The position numbers and the translations under genes are program-made. From DASQPA01 sp963757335 (GTDB lineage Bacteria > Acidobacteriota > Thermoanaerobaculia > Multivoradales > UBA5704), in contig CAVWRJ010000021.1 of the NCBI GenBank assembly GCA_963757335.1, forward strand, positions 310,001-374,000: 64,000 nucleotides of DNA, written 5' to 3'. Below, one piece after another: positions 34,286 through 43,426 of the stretch. Each line of letters begins with the position of its first letter. Position 1 is the stretch's first letter. Under the pieces are notes generated by a model, which saw only the letters and a list, made by a program, of their open reading frames with translations, did not search any database and was not told the DNA's origin.

Positions 34286-34611
34286 GCGTGACTCCTTTCG
34301 AGTCAGGCTCCTCGCGCCGCGAGAGAGCGGGGTTGACTACAGACATGGAAAAGAAGAAGAACCAGGCACCCTCGGGTGAAGCGGTCCCCTGTTCCGAGCC
34401 GCAACGGAGTCGCGGGTCGTCCACCTTGAGGATGCGGATCACGAATGCGGATAGGCAATTGTTATGCCGTTCGTAACGCTTCTCGGGCTTACCGGGAAGT
34501 CCTTGAAAAGGCAGGAGTTGTAGAAAGAGCAACGGTGTCGGCCGCAGATCGATCCAACCGCCCCGGTCCAGTTTTTTGATTTCTCTCCAAGGATTTGGAT
34601 CTACTTCGTGC
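34286..34611. other. Intergenic region upstream of the TonB receptor
   Basis: 326 bases holding the receptor's leader and presumably its promoter, reading leftwards. No gene, strong -35/-10 pair or repeat was convincing. The segment near 34455-34475 (CAATTGTTATGCC) is the most A+T-rich part. Confidence 0.4.
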
Positions 34612-35832
34612 CTAGGGACCCCAGAGCTCGCGGATGGCGGTCCCCACCTCCTGGCGCAGCTCCTTCGGCGTATAGACCCGGAAGCGCTCGATGCGGGAGA
34701 GGTGGCGGATGAACTGGCTCGCCTCGGCCATCGGCTCCAGGCTGCCGTCGTGGCGCCGGACGAGGACCCGGCTGGTGCGCAGGCGGTGGGGGTCCTTGGC
34801 GGAGTTCGAGACCAGGAGGTTGCCGGCCCCGAAGCGCTCTGCGAGGGTCGGGAGGAGGGCCTCGAAGCCGCGCTTCTCCTCGGCCGAGAGGTGCTCCCGG
34901 GTCTCGAAGGCGACGGGGAAGTGATCGCGGTCGACCACCGCCCGGGCATGGAGCGAGGGGGAGCGCCGCATGGCGGCCCAGACCGCCACGTCGTCCTCCT
35001 CCAGAAAGGCCTCCGGGGAGTCCGGCCAGCGGTGGCCCTGCTCTTCGAGCCACTGGTTCAAGTGGAGCTCCAGGGCCTTGCCGGTGGCGTTGAAGTAGAC
35101 CTGGGTGAACATATAGTAGCGGGCCATCACCAGGGCCTCGACGGCGTGCACCCCGCCCTCCTCGAGACCGACCCCGAAGTTCCCCGTCTTCGGGTCCGCG
35201 ATCGGCAGCAGGGTCTCGAGCAGGCGGTCGAGGTCGAAGTTGCCGTAGCGCACGCCGCAGAAGAGGCTGTCGCGGAGCAGGTAGTCCATCTTGTCGACGT
35301 CGAGCTCGCCGGAGACGATCTGCGAGAGGAGACGTTCGACGGTGCCGGGAGGCCCGGTCTCCCCCGGGGCGGGGCCGCCGCCGGAGAGGAGACAGAGGAC
35401 GTCGCCGGGGGTGATGCCGTCGCCCCAGCGCGCGAAGATGCGCGCCATCTCGGAGGAGGCGATCATCCGCCGGGTCATCTCCTCGTGGTCGATGCCGCCT
35501 GAGAAGAGCTCTTCTGCCGAGTGGCTGAACGGGGCATGGCCGAGGTCGTGGAGGAGGGCGGCCACCCGCGCCAGGCGGCGCTCGCGCGAGCGCTCTCCCG
35601 CCGGCAGCAGGCCGCCGCTCCGGGCGGCGAGGGCGTCGTAGGCCCGCCCGGCGAGGTGCATGGCCCCCAGGACGTGGCTGAAGCGGCTGTGCTCGGCGCC
35701 GGGGAAGACGAGGAAGGTGAGGCCGAGCTGGTGGATGGTGCGCAGGCGCTGGAGCGGCCGGCTGTTGATCAGCGCCGCTTCGAGCGGGTCGGCACGGATG
35801 AAGCCGTGGATGGGATCGCGGAGCGAGAGCAC
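34612..35832 (-). CDS. HD-domain phosphohydrolase (SAMHD1/dGTPase-like)
   Basis: 406 residues. It starts LSLRDPIHGFIRADPLE, with the metal-binding H in EHSRFSHVLGAMHLA, HD in ALLHDLGHAPFSHSAE and the last D in DVDKMDYLLRDS, the order seen in YdhJ/SAMHD1-type enzymes. It is likely a nucleotide triphosphohydrolase or phosphatase in the cytosol. No partner gene is evident. Confidence 0.88.
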   Translation of the reverse strand: MLSLRDPIHGFIRADPLEAALINSRPLQRLRTIHQLGLTFLVFPGAEHSRFSHVLGAMHLAGRAYDALAARSGGLLPAGERSRERRLARVAALLHDLGHAPFSHSAEELFSGGIDHEEMTRRMIASSEMARIFARWGDGITPGDVLCLLSGGGPAPGETGPPGTVERLLSQIVSGELDVDKMDYLLRDSLFCGVRYGNFDLDRLLETLLPIADPKTGNFGVGLEEGGVHAVEALVMARYYMFTQVYFNATGKALELHLNQWLEEQGHRWPDSPEAFLEEDDVAVWAAMRRSPSLHARAVVDRDHFPVAFETREHLSAEEKRGFEALLPTLAERFGAGNLLVSNSAKDPHRLRTSRVLVRRHDGSLEPMAEASQFIRHLSRIERFRVYTPKELRQEVGTAIRELWGP

Positions 35833-35950
35833 GGGCGCGACTCTATCGCGGCTCAGGCTCTCCGCTGGGTACCGGCTTCAAGCTCGATCCTGCGGGCGGG
35901 CTCCTTCGGGCGCTTCGCGCGGCCAGTCGCGCCTCGAGCTCGAGCCGGGT

Positions 35951-36688
35951 TCAATTGAGCTGCGACTTCCCCGCCAGATGCCGGAAGGAGTGGAGCTGGT
36001 CGACCACCTGCTGGCGGGCGTGGAGGATCGAGAGCACCGAGAGGGCCCGGTCGGGGAGCGACTCGCAGAGGAGGGCGAGCTTTCTCACCGCCGGCAGGTC
36101 GAGCTCGGCGGCGAGCCGGTTGACCAGCTCCTCGAAGCCGGAGGCCGCGGCGAGCGCATCGAGCTCTGTCGCGGCCAGGGGGAAGGCGTCCCCGATCTCG
36201 GCCAGCAGCGAACGGCAGAAGACGAGGAGGGCCCGCTTGACGACGAGGATGCCGGCGTCCTCCTCGTTCCATCGCGGCTCCTCGATCGGCCGCACGAGGG
36301 CCTGCCGGTAGGGCTCGCCGGGGATCTCGCGATCGAGCTCGAAGCGGAACTCGCCGTGCAGGAGGACCTCGGCCCGGCCGTCGGGGAGGTACTCGCACTG
36401 CACGATGCGGCCGGCGGTGCCGCCGGGGTAGACCTCGGGCGGCGGCCCCGGCTGGCGCGGTTGGCCTTGATTCGCGCGGTGGTGGTCCCGGTGCCGCCGC
36501 GCTCCGGGTTTGAGGAGGACGAGGCCGATCCAGCGCGACTCCGAATCGGCGCTGTCGATGACGTCGCGCACCAGGCAGCGATGGCGCTCCTCGAAGATCT
36601 CGAGCTTGAAGTCCGTATGCGGGAAGTGGACGAGGTCGGAGAGGGGGAAGAGAGGGAGCCGTGTGCCGGAACCGCCACCGCCGCTCAT
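35951..36688 (-). CDS. LON peptidase N-terminal (substrate-binding) domain protein
   Basis: 245 residues. RLPLFPLSDLVHFPHTDFKLEIFEERHR and the pairing of a beta-domain with a helical C-terminal part match stand-alone LON-domain proteins; no ATPase or protease domain follows. Possibly binds unfolded or ubiquitin-like substrates; function unknown. A Gly-rich N-terminus (SGGGGSG) is unusual. Confidence 0.78.
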   Translation of the reverse strand: MSGGGGSGTRLPLFPLSDLVHFPHTDFKLEIFEERHRCLVRDVIDSADSESRWIGLVLLKPGARRHRDHHRANQGQPRQPGPPPEVYPGGTAGRIVQCEYLPDGRAEVLLHGEFRFELDREIPGEPYRQALVRPIEEPRWNEEDAGILVVKRALLVFCRSLLAEIGDAFPLAATELDALAAASGFEELVNRLAAELDLPAVRKLALLCESLPDRALSVLSILHARQQVVDQLHSFRHLAGKSQLN

Positions 36689-36775
36689 AATGCTCTCTAT
36701 AGTAGCAGGCGGCGGGCTTCAAGGGAGCCCTGGACCCTGTGGTATAACGCCCCCGAGCCCTGGAATCCCATCGCC

Positions 36776-37654
36776 ATGCGACCTCTTCGCCTCTTCTCCC
36801 TCCTGCTCCTCCTGACGACCTCCGTTTTCGCCCAGCTCGTCAAGGACGACCCGATGGCCTCGATGGCCGCCGGCGATGCCGCCTGGGCCCGGCGGGCCGA
36901 TGGGCACCGCGGCGGACAGGCGGCGGCCGGTCCGATCGACGCCGCCCTGGCCGCCTACGAGCAGGAGGTCAAAGCCGATCCCCAGGGGTTGGACGGTTAC
37001 TGGAAGCTCCTCCGCGCCCTCCACTTCAAGGGCGAGTACGTGGCCCGCACCGCGGCGGAGAAGCAGGCCGCCTTCGGCCGCGGCCGAGAGGTGGCGGAGG
37101 CGGCGCTCGACCGCCTCGCCCAGGTGGCGGGCGGCCGCGCCCGGCTCGACAAGATGTCCCCCCAGGAGACGGCGAAGGCGCTCGCCGGGGTTCCCCATGC
37201 GATCGACATCTATCTCTGGGGCGGCGCCGACTGGGGCCTCTGGGGGGAGGCTTTCGGCAAGCTCGCGGCCGCCCGCCAGGGGGTGGCGGACCGGGTCCGC
37301 CACGATGCCGAGGTGGCGATCGCCATCGACGAGCGCTACGCCGACGCCGGCGGGCACCGCATGCTCGGGCGGCTGCATACCCTCGCCCCCAAGATCCCCT
37401 TCGTCACCGGCTGGATCGACCGCGACAGGGCGATCTCCGAGCTCCGGCGGGCGGTCGAGCTGGGCCCCGGCGATCCCGCCAACTGGTTCTACCTGGCGGA
37501 GGCGGAGAACGAATTCAAGCCCGGGTCGAAGGCCGAGGTGACCCGGCTCCTGCGCCGGGTGGCGAACTGGAATCCCGCGCCCGAGCAGTCCGTCGAGGAA
37601 GAGAAGATCGTCGCCTCGGCGCGGGCCATGCTGCTCGCCAAGCCAGCGGCCTGA
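36776..37654 (+). CDS. Secreted TPR/TatT-like helical-repeat protein
   Basis: 292 residues. Signal peptide (MRPLRLFSLLLLLTTSVFAQ). Helical repeats follow, including DAALAAYEQEVKADPQGLDGYWKLLRAL and ELRRAVELGPGDPANWFYLAEAE, which look like TPR units; the region WGLWGEAFGKLAAARQGVADRV resembles TRAP-transporter-associated TatT-type proteins. Periplasmic. It precedes a CDF exporter by 16 bases. Confidence 0.65.
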   Translation: MRPLRLFSLLLLLTTSVFAQLVKDDPMASMAAGDAAWARRADGHRGGQAAAGPIDAALAAYEQEVKADPQGLDGYWKLLRALHFKGEYVARTAAEKQAAFGRGREVAEAALDRLAQVAGGRARLDKMSPQETAKALAGVPHAIDIYLWGGADWGLWGEAFGKLAAARQGVADRVRHDAEVAIAIDERYADAGGHRMLGRLHTLAPKIPFVTGWIDRDRAISELRRAVELGPGDPANWFYLAEAENEFKPGSKAEVTRLLRRVANWNPAPEQSVEEEKIVASARAMLLAKPAA

Positions 37655-37670
37655 TGGAGCCCTGAACCGG

Positions 37671-38537
37671 TTGGCCAAGCCCCCGCTCTCCCCCGGCCGG
37701 GCGCAGCTCGCGGCGGTCGCGGTGGCCGCGTTCCTCATGGTCTTGAAGGCCGCGGCCTCCTGGACCATCGGCTCGCTCGCCCTGGGCTCCGCGGCCCTCG
37801 ACTCGGCGGTCGACGTCTTCATCTCGCTCGCCAACTACTTCGTTCTCCGCCGGAGCGTCGCCCCGCCCGACGAGGACCACGCCTACGGTCACGGCAAGTT
37901 CGAGAGCCTGGCCGCCCTCGGCCAGGGTCTCTTCCTGGCCGGCGGTGCCGCCGGGCTGGTGATCGAGGGGGTGCGCCGCTTCTCCTCCCGCACGGCGCCG
38001 CGGGACAACGGTTTGGGGATCGCGGTCCTCCTGGTCGCGGCGGTGATGAGCCTGGCCGTCGCCCGTCTGCTCAAAGCCGCCGCCGAGCGCTCGGGGAGCC
38101 CGGCGCTCCAGGCCGACAGCCTGCACTACGGGACCGACCTGTGGATCAACGTGGCCGCCCTGGCCTCCATCCTCGTCGTCCGCTGGACCGGCTGGTGGCC
38201 CGCCGATCCCCTGGTGGCGCTCGCCGTGGCCGCCCTCGTCCTGCGCACCGCGGTGGTCCTCGTCGTCGGGGCGGTGGGCGACCTCTCGGACCGCGTCCTG
38301 CCGGCGACCGAGCTCGCCCGGATCGACGCCGTCGTCGCCTCCTTCGCTCCCCGGGTGCTCGGCATGCACGACCTGAAAACCCGCCGGAGCGGCCGGCAGC
38401 GCTTCGTCGAGCTCCACCTGGAGATCCCGAAGAGCGCCAGCTTCGAGGAGGCCCACGACCTGATGGTCGAGGTGCTGCGGGCGATCGAGCGCGAGCTGCC
38501 GCGTTCGAAGGTCTTCGTGCACGGGGATCCGGTCTAG
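37671..38537 (+). CDS. Cation diffusion facilitator (CDF) metal exporter
   Basis: 288 residues, TTG start. Six transmembrane helices. The metal sites ALDSAVDVF (helix 2) and DSLHYGTDLW (helix 5) and the loop HAYGHGKFES mark a FieF-type exporter; the C-terminal cytosolic domain contains HDLKTRRSGRQRFVELHLEI. A HxxxD site on helix 5 would suit Zn, Fe or Cd export in exchange for protons. Confidence 0.9.
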   Translation: MAKPPLSPGRAQLAAVAVAAFLMVLKAAASWTIGSLALGSAALDSAVDVFISLANYFVLRRSVAPPDEDHAYGHGKFESLAALGQGLFLAGGAAGLVIEGVRRFSSRTAPRDNGLGIAVLLVAAVMSLAVARLLKAAAERSGSPALQADSLHYGTDLWINVAALASILVVRWTGWWPADPLVALAVAALVLRTAVVLVVGAVGDLSDRVLPATELARIDAVVASFAPRVLGMHDLKTRRSGRQRFVELHLEIPKSASFEEAHDLMVEVLRAIERELPRSKVFVHGDPV

Positions 38538-38549
38538 GGGGAACGAACC

Positions 38550-38574
38550 GGGGCGGCCGCCTTACGGCCGCCCC
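38550..38574. terminator. Bidirectional terminator between CDF and ferritin-like genes
   Basis: Perfect 10-bp stem GGGGCGGCCG / CGGCCGCCCC with loop CCTTA, placed between convergent stop codons. Confidence 0.75.
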
Positions 38575-38583
38575 AAGGGGGCG

Positions 38584-39510
38584 TCAACGGATGGCGCCGT
38601 TCAACCGATCGGGGAAGAAGCCGTAGTTTGCGGCCGCCCCGCCGAGATAGACGACGCTCAGCACCTGGCCCGTCGTCCGTTTATAGGCGATGCCGTTGGC
38701 GTCGGTCGGCACCAGGTTGGAGTGCCCCTGGAGCCGGATCGGCTGGTCGTCGTCGCCGAACCCATCGGCCGCGTCGCGCAGGTCAGAGATCGCCTTGGTG
38801 GCGGCGAACTGGCCGAGCTGGTAGAGGATCGTGCGGATGATCCCCGCGTGGTACGCCTCGACCGCGAGGATGCCGGCGGCGGCGTCCAAGATCGTCTTGT
38901 CGCTGATGAGGGGCGCGGCGCCGTGGTAGGCGGTCACCCCGACGTCCTCGAAGATGAAGGCGCCCAAGAGGAAGCTCACCTCGTCGGCGAAGGGGTTGAA
39001 GGTCTGGGTGGGGCCGATGATCCCGGCCGCCCGGGCGGCCGTGGTGAAGCTCTGCTGGAGGTCGATCGTGGGGCGGGCGACCGCCTGTGAACCGAGCGCG
39101 GCGCGGAGGAACTTGACGTGCGCCTCCTCGTCCCGCGCGATCTCCTGGGCAAAGTCGCGGAGCTCCAGGTTCTGGAAGGGCACCGCCGAGCCGCCGGTGA
39201 CGTTCCCTAAAGTTCCGGTACCCGTCACGTCGGAGGCGGAGAGCCCCCGGCCGTAGGCGGCCCGCAGGTAGAACTCGGCCTCCAGATACTCCAGGTTGAG
39301 GGCAAAGTTGAGGATGTTGATGTCGGTCGCCGTGACCTTCTTGCTATCCAGGTCGTCGGCGGCGTCGGCGATGTTGGCTGCGAGCGGTTTGCCGAGAGCC
39401 AGCTTCGAGGCGCCGAGGACGCCCAGGGTGGCGAGGCCGGCGTGGGCCATGAAGCGGCGGCGGTCGGAGACGCCCTTAAGATTTTCCGGGGTGGAATCAG
39501 ATTTCGACAT
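38584..39510 (-). CDS. Ferritin-like (desiccation-related PCC13-62 type) Tat-exported protein
   Basis: 308 residues. A twin-arginine-like signal (SDRRRFMAHAGLATLG) is followed by a ferritin-like four-helix region: LNFALNLEYLEAEFYLRAAYG, AQEIARDEEAHVKFLRAAL, and AVEAYHAGIIRTILYQLG carry Glu/His residues for a metal centre. Homologues are common in desiccation and stress contexts. A linking role in metal or oxidative-stress handling with the adjacent CDF exporter is possible but unproven. Confidence 0.82.
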   Translation of the reverse strand: MSKSDSTPENLKGVSDRRRFMAHAGLATLGVLGASKLALGKPLAANIADAADDLDSKKVTATDINILNFALNLEYLEAEFYLRAAYGRGLSASDVTGTGTLGNVTGGSAVPFQNLELRDFAQEIARDEEAHVKFLRAALGSQAVARPTIDLQQSFTTAARAAGIIGPTQTFNPFADEVSFLLGAFIFEDVGVTAYHGAAPLISDKTILDAAAGILAVEAYHAGIIRTILYQLGQFAATKAISDLRDAADGFGDDDQPIRLQGHSNLVPTDANGIAYKRTTGQVLSVVYLGGAAANYGFFPDRLNGAIR

Positions 39511-39628
39511 GGAGCTCCCTTTCTGAATGAGGCTGACTGGTTAGAAGGGCCTGGTTGGCAGCCTCTCCTCTTTCAAAGGGAGTACGGAATCGATCCGCCC
39601 CTGGATGAAGGGAAGTGGATCGTTCGGT

Positions 39629-41380
39629 TTACGGTCGCCCCGCCTCCCAGGTCCGGACGACCGCGAGCGCCTCTCCCGGGCTCGCCGCCTGCCGCAGGGC
39701 GGTCCGGGAGGTCGGATCGCGGAACAGCCGGGCCGCGGTGGCGAGGAGGCCGAGGCAGAGGTCGGGGGACTCCTCCGGGCAGAGGAAGAGGAAGACCGCC
39801 TCGATCCCGGCGAGCCCCGCGCCTGCCGTCCCGCCCGTCCCTCCCGTTCCACTCGTCCCACCCGTCCCGAGTGTCGCGGCACGGGGGAGGGCGAGCCCCA
39901 CCCGGGCCTCCTTGAGCCCCGGAACCCGCACGTGCGGCAGGGCGATTCCCTCGGAGAAGAAGGTCGAGGCCTCCCCCTCCCGGCGTTCGATCCGCCGCCG
40001 GACCTCCGCCACGTCGAAGGCCGGGGGAGCGCCGTCGACGGTGGCGACCGCCTCGACCAGGCGGGTCAGCAGCTCGTCCTTGCCGACCGGCCCGTGGAAG
40101 AGGAGGACCGCCGGCTCGGCGAGGAGATCCGAGAGGCGGGGGGGCGCCGAGGTCGGCAGCGCCGCTGCCCGGGTCGCCTCGTGCGCCTCGGGCGCCTCGG
40201 GCGCTGCGGGCAGAGGGGGCGGGGGTTCCGCCGCCCCGGCGTCCACCACCACTACCGCGAGGCCCGCCGCCCCGGCGATCAGCCGCGGCAGGTCGAGCCC
40301 CGGGTGGCAGACCGTCCGGATTTTCCGGGCGACGCAGCGCCAGAGCGGGCGGGGGGTGGGGCGACCGACGACGACGTGCCCCAGCCGGTACTCGCGGGCG
40401 AAGCGGAGGATGGTGTCGGCCACGTCGTCCCCCTTGAAGGTGAAGACCATGGCCCCGAGCTGGCCGGCGAGGGCGAGAGCGTCGGCGAGGGCGCCGCGGG
40501 CCGCGGGAGCGGCCGCGGCCGGGTCCTCGTCGGGGGTCTGGACGTAGAGGGCGTACCAGTTGCGGTTGAGGCGCCCGGCGAGGCGCGAGGCGTAGCGGAG
40601 GAGGGCCGGGGCGTCCGGGCTGCCCGCGGAGAGGCAGACGGCGATCTGGTCGGGGGCCTGCACCCGCCCCTCGGTGGGGAGACCGCGCCCCTTGCGCTCG
40701 ATCACCGAGGCCGCCTCGCGCAGGGCAAGCTCGCGGAGCTGCTCCAGGTTCCCCTTGCGGAAGAAGTGGGCGAGCGCAAGGTCGGCGCGCTCCGGGGTGT
40801 AGACGCGCCCCTCGGCCAGCCGGCGCTGCAGATCCTCGGTCGCCAGGTCGACGTTGACGATCTCGTCGGCCTCGGCGAGCACCCAGTCGGGGACCCGTTC
40901 CTTGACCCGCACCCCGATCAGCCGCTCGACCGTGTCGTAGAGGCTCTCCAGGTGCGAGACGTTGACCGTCGTGATGACGTGGATGCCCGCCGCGAGCACA
41001 TCCTGGACGTCCTGATAGCGCTTGGCGTTGCCGCTCCCGGGCACGTTGGTGTGCGCCAGCTCGTCGATCAGCACCACCTCCGGCCGGCGGTCGAGGATCG
41101 CCGGGAGGTCCATCTCCGCCAGCTGCACCCCGCGATAGGTGACGGTGCGCCGGGGCAGCTCGGGAAGGCCGAGGAGGAGCGAGGCGGTCTCCGCCCGGCC
41201 GTGGGTCTCGACGAAGCCGGCGACGACGTCCACCCCCTGGGTCTTCAAGCGCTGCCCTTCGAGGAGCAGCTGGTAGGTCTTGCCCACCCCCGGCCCATAG
41301 CCCAGATAGACCTTGAGCCGCCCGCGCCGCGAGCGGTGGATGAGCCGCAGGAAGCTCTCGGGGGTGGGCTGGGCGGTCAT
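39629..41380 (-). CDS. KdpD sensor domain fused to USP and PTS EIIA domains, no histidine kinase
   Basis: 583 residues from ATG 41380. Residues 1-210 are a KdpD domain: Walker A GYGPGVGKTYQLL, DELAHTNVPGSGNAKRYQDV and ITTVNVSHLESL. About 240-370 is a universal-stress-like domain (IAVCLSAGSPDAPALLRYA). After an Ala/Pro linker, residues 430-583 form a PTS EIIA type-2 domain with the phosphorylatable histidine in GIALPHVRVPGL; it contains a Thr/Gly-rich insert. The transmembrane and kinase parts of classical KdpD are missing; a separate kinase lies at the other end of the locus. Confidence 0.85.
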   Translation of the reverse strand: MTAQPTPESFLRLIHRSRRGRLKVYLGYGPGVGKTYQLLLEGQRLKTQGVDVVAGFVETHGRAETASLLLGLPELPRRTVTYRGVQLAEMDLPAILDRRPEVVLIDELAHTNVPGSGNAKRYQDVQDVLAAGIHVITTVNVSHLESLYDTVERLIGVRVKERVPDWVLAEADEIVNVDLATEDLQRRLAEGRVYTPERADLALAHFFRKGNLEQLRELALREAASVIERKGRGLPTEGRVQAPDQIAVCLSAGSPDAPALLRYASRLAGRLNRNWYALYVQTPDEDPAAAAPAARGALADALALAGQLGAMVFTFKGDDVADTILRFAREYRLGHVVVGRPTPRPLWRCVARKIRTVCHPGLDLPRLIAGAAGLAVVVVDAGAAEPPPPLPAAPEAPEAHEATRAAALPTSAPPRLSDLLAEPAVLLFHGPVGKDELLTRLVEAVATVDGAPPAFDVAEVRRRIERREGEASTFFSEGIALPHVRVPGLKEARVGLALPRAATLGTGGTSGTGGTGGTAGAGLAGIEAVFLFLCPEESPDLCLGLLATAARLFRDPTSRTALRQAASPGEALAVVRTWEAGRP

Positions 41381-41391
41381 CTCGGCTGAGC

Positions 41392-43386
41392 TCAGGACCC
41401 GAGCACCCGGATCGGCAGGACGATCGTGGGGATGCCGTCGAACTGCAGGCGCCTCTGGAGAGCATAGCCGGTCTCGTTGTGGAGGAGCCGGTGATACCAG
41501 TGCTCCTCCTCGAAGATCAGCTTGCCGCAGAAAAAGACCGCGCGCGGGAACTCCCGGGCCACGGTGCGGCAGAGCTCCTCGACCGCCCCCACCGCCTCGG
41601 TGCCGATCGCCATCCGGTAGTCCGCCCGCAGGCCGTGCTGGTGGCACCACCGCACGTATTTTTCGAGGCTTTTGCGGGTCTCCTCCTCGAGCGCCCCGAC
41701 CTCCGCCAGCCCCTTGAAGTTGCCGGAGTCGACGATCGCTGCCGAGAGGAAGACGAAGTTCTCGAAATGGCGCGGGAAGATCTGGTTGATCGAGAGCAGC
41801 TCGTGCAGGCCGAAGCCGCCGAATCCCGAGACCGTGATGACGGCGGTGGGCGCCCTAGGATCGACGGGCGGCGGCGGCTCGTGCCGGGTCGAGGCCGGCA
41901 GCGAGGTCAGCTCCTGGTCGAGCCGGGAGAGGGCCAGGCGGGTTTTCAGGTAGTGCCGCCGGATGAGAAAGCAGAGGCCGATCGTGGCGCTGGTAAACAG
42001 CAGGGTGATCCAGCCCCCCTCGCCGAACTTCTCGTACAGGGTGACGCTCAGGATCGAGACGCAGAGCACGAGGCCCGTGCCGTGGATGGCGAGTTGGCTC
42101 TTCCAGCGCGGCTCCCTGGCGCGGTCGCGAATCCAGTGCCGCGCCATGCCGAGCTCGGTCAACGAGAAGGTGATGAAGACGTTGATCGAGTACATGACGA
42201 TGAGGGTCGTGATGTCGCCCCGCGTGTAGAGCAGGGTGACGCCGGCGGCGAGACCCATGACGAAGACGCCGTTCTGGGTCACCAGGCGGCTCGACAGCTG
42301 GGCGAAACGGTGCGGCATCCAGGAGTCGACCGCCATGTTGGAGAGGACTCTGGGGCCGTCCAGGAAGCCGGTCTGGGCGGCGACGAAGAGGAGGGCCGCC
42401 TCGGCGGCGAGCGTCGCGACGACGAAGCCGGGGCCGAAATGGAAGCTCCCCAGGTGCCAGCCGTTGAACAGGCGCTCCAGGAGGACGGCGTTCAACGTCT
42501 TGTCGCCCTCCGGGTGGACGTCGAGCAGCATGTAGGCGAAGAGGATGCCGCCGGCGGTGAAGGCGAGCGAGGTCGCCATCAGGAACATCGTCCGCTTGCC
42601 GGTCTTGACCCGCGGCTCGCGCAGCATGGTGACGCCGTTCGACACCGCCTCGATGCCGGTATAGGTGCCGCCCCCCATCGAATAGGCGCGGAGGAGGAGG
42701 AAGGCGATGGGGGCGAAGCCGAGCGAGCGCACCGAGGCGTGGAAGTCGAACGACGCCTGGTGGAAGATCGACGGCAGGGCCGTCAAGTGGCTGGCGATGG
42801 CCCAGAAGATGAGGATGACGTGGGTGACGATGAAGAAGAGGAAGATGGGGGCGAGGATCGTCACCGACTCTCTCACCCCGCGCAGGTTGAGGACGATGAG
42901 AAGGACGAGGACGACGATCTCGGCGCCGAGCTTGGCCGCCGCCCAGTGGGCGGGGAGGAAGGACCACAGGGCGTCGCAGCCCGAGGCGACCGAGGTCGAG
43001 ATGGTCAGGACGTAGTCGACCAGGAGAGCGCAGCCGGAGACGACGCCCACCTTTTCGCCGAGGAGCTTGGTGGCGACCAGATAGCCGCCGCCGCCGCCCG
43101 GGAAGTGCTCGATCAGGTTCGAGTAGGCGATCGAGATGACGGCGATGGTGATCGCCGTCATCGCCACCAGGGCGATGGCGAGGTGGCCGTGGCTCCCCAG
43201 GGTGCGGTATGCCTGGTCCGGGCCGTAGGCGGAGGAGGAGAGCCCGTCGGCGCCCAGCCCCACCCAGGCGAGGAAGGCGACGAGCGAGACATGGTGGAAG
43301 ATCTCGGGATCCTTGACGTCCCGGGGCTTGCCCAGGATGAGATCCTTCGATTTCTTGACGAGGGTGTCGGTGCCGGTGTTTTTCAT
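41392..43386 (-). CDS. APC-superfamily permease, KimA-like potassium importer
   Basis: 664 residues. Twelve transmembrane helices, with YSNLIEHFPGGGGGYLVATKLLGE and LLDYVL-type motifs of the APC fold, and a soluble C-terminal domain of about 150 residues (from TAVITVSGFGGFGLHELL). Bacillus KimA has this arrangement and takes up potassium. Placement between kdp genes and a KdpD-domain protein supports a potassium role; amino acid transport remains possible. Confidence 0.82.
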   Translation of the reverse strand: MKNTGTDTLVKKSKDLILGKPRDVKDPEIFHHVSLVAFLAWVGLGADGLSSSAYGPDQAYRTLGSHGHLAIALVAMTAITIAVISIAYSNLIEHFPGGGGGYLVATKLLGEKVGVVSGCALLVDYVLTISTSVASGCDALWSFLPAHWAAAKLGAEIVVLVLLIVLNLRGVRESVTILAPIFLFFIVTHVILIFWAIASHLTALPSIFHQASFDFHASVRSLGFAPIAFLLLRAYSMGGGTYTGIEAVSNGVTMLREPRVKTGKRTMFLMATSLAFTAGGILFAYMLLDVHPEGDKTLNAVLLERLFNGWHLGSFHFGPGFVVATLAAEAALLFVAAQTGFLDGPRVLSNMAVDSWMPHRFAQLSSRLVTQNGVFVMGLAAGVTLLYTRGDITTLIVMYSINVFITFSLTELGMARHWIRDRAREPRWKSQLAIHGTGLVLCVSILSVTLYEKFGEGGWITLLFTSATIGLCFLIRRHYLKTRLALSRLDQELTSLPASTRHEPPPPVDPRAPTAVITVSGFGGFGLHELLSINQIFPRHFENFVFLSAAIVDSGNFKGLAEVGALEEETRKSLEKYVRWCHQHGLRADYRMAIGTEAVGAVEELCRTVAREFPRAVFFCGKLIFEEEHWYHRLLHNETGYALQRRLQFDGIPTIVLPIRVLGS

Positions 43387-43426
43387 TGGGGCTTAAGAGC
43401 TCTCGGGGTGGGCTTAACGGTCAAGG

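Noticed and set aside
31667..34291. 874-codon open frame antisense to the TonB receptor, and similar long antisense frames over kdp/kimA (41479-43455, 46413-47069, 47648-49171)
   Set aside because: High G+C content keeps opposite frames open; composition is Arg/Gly/Val/Asp-rich with no domain, and the sense genes are clear.
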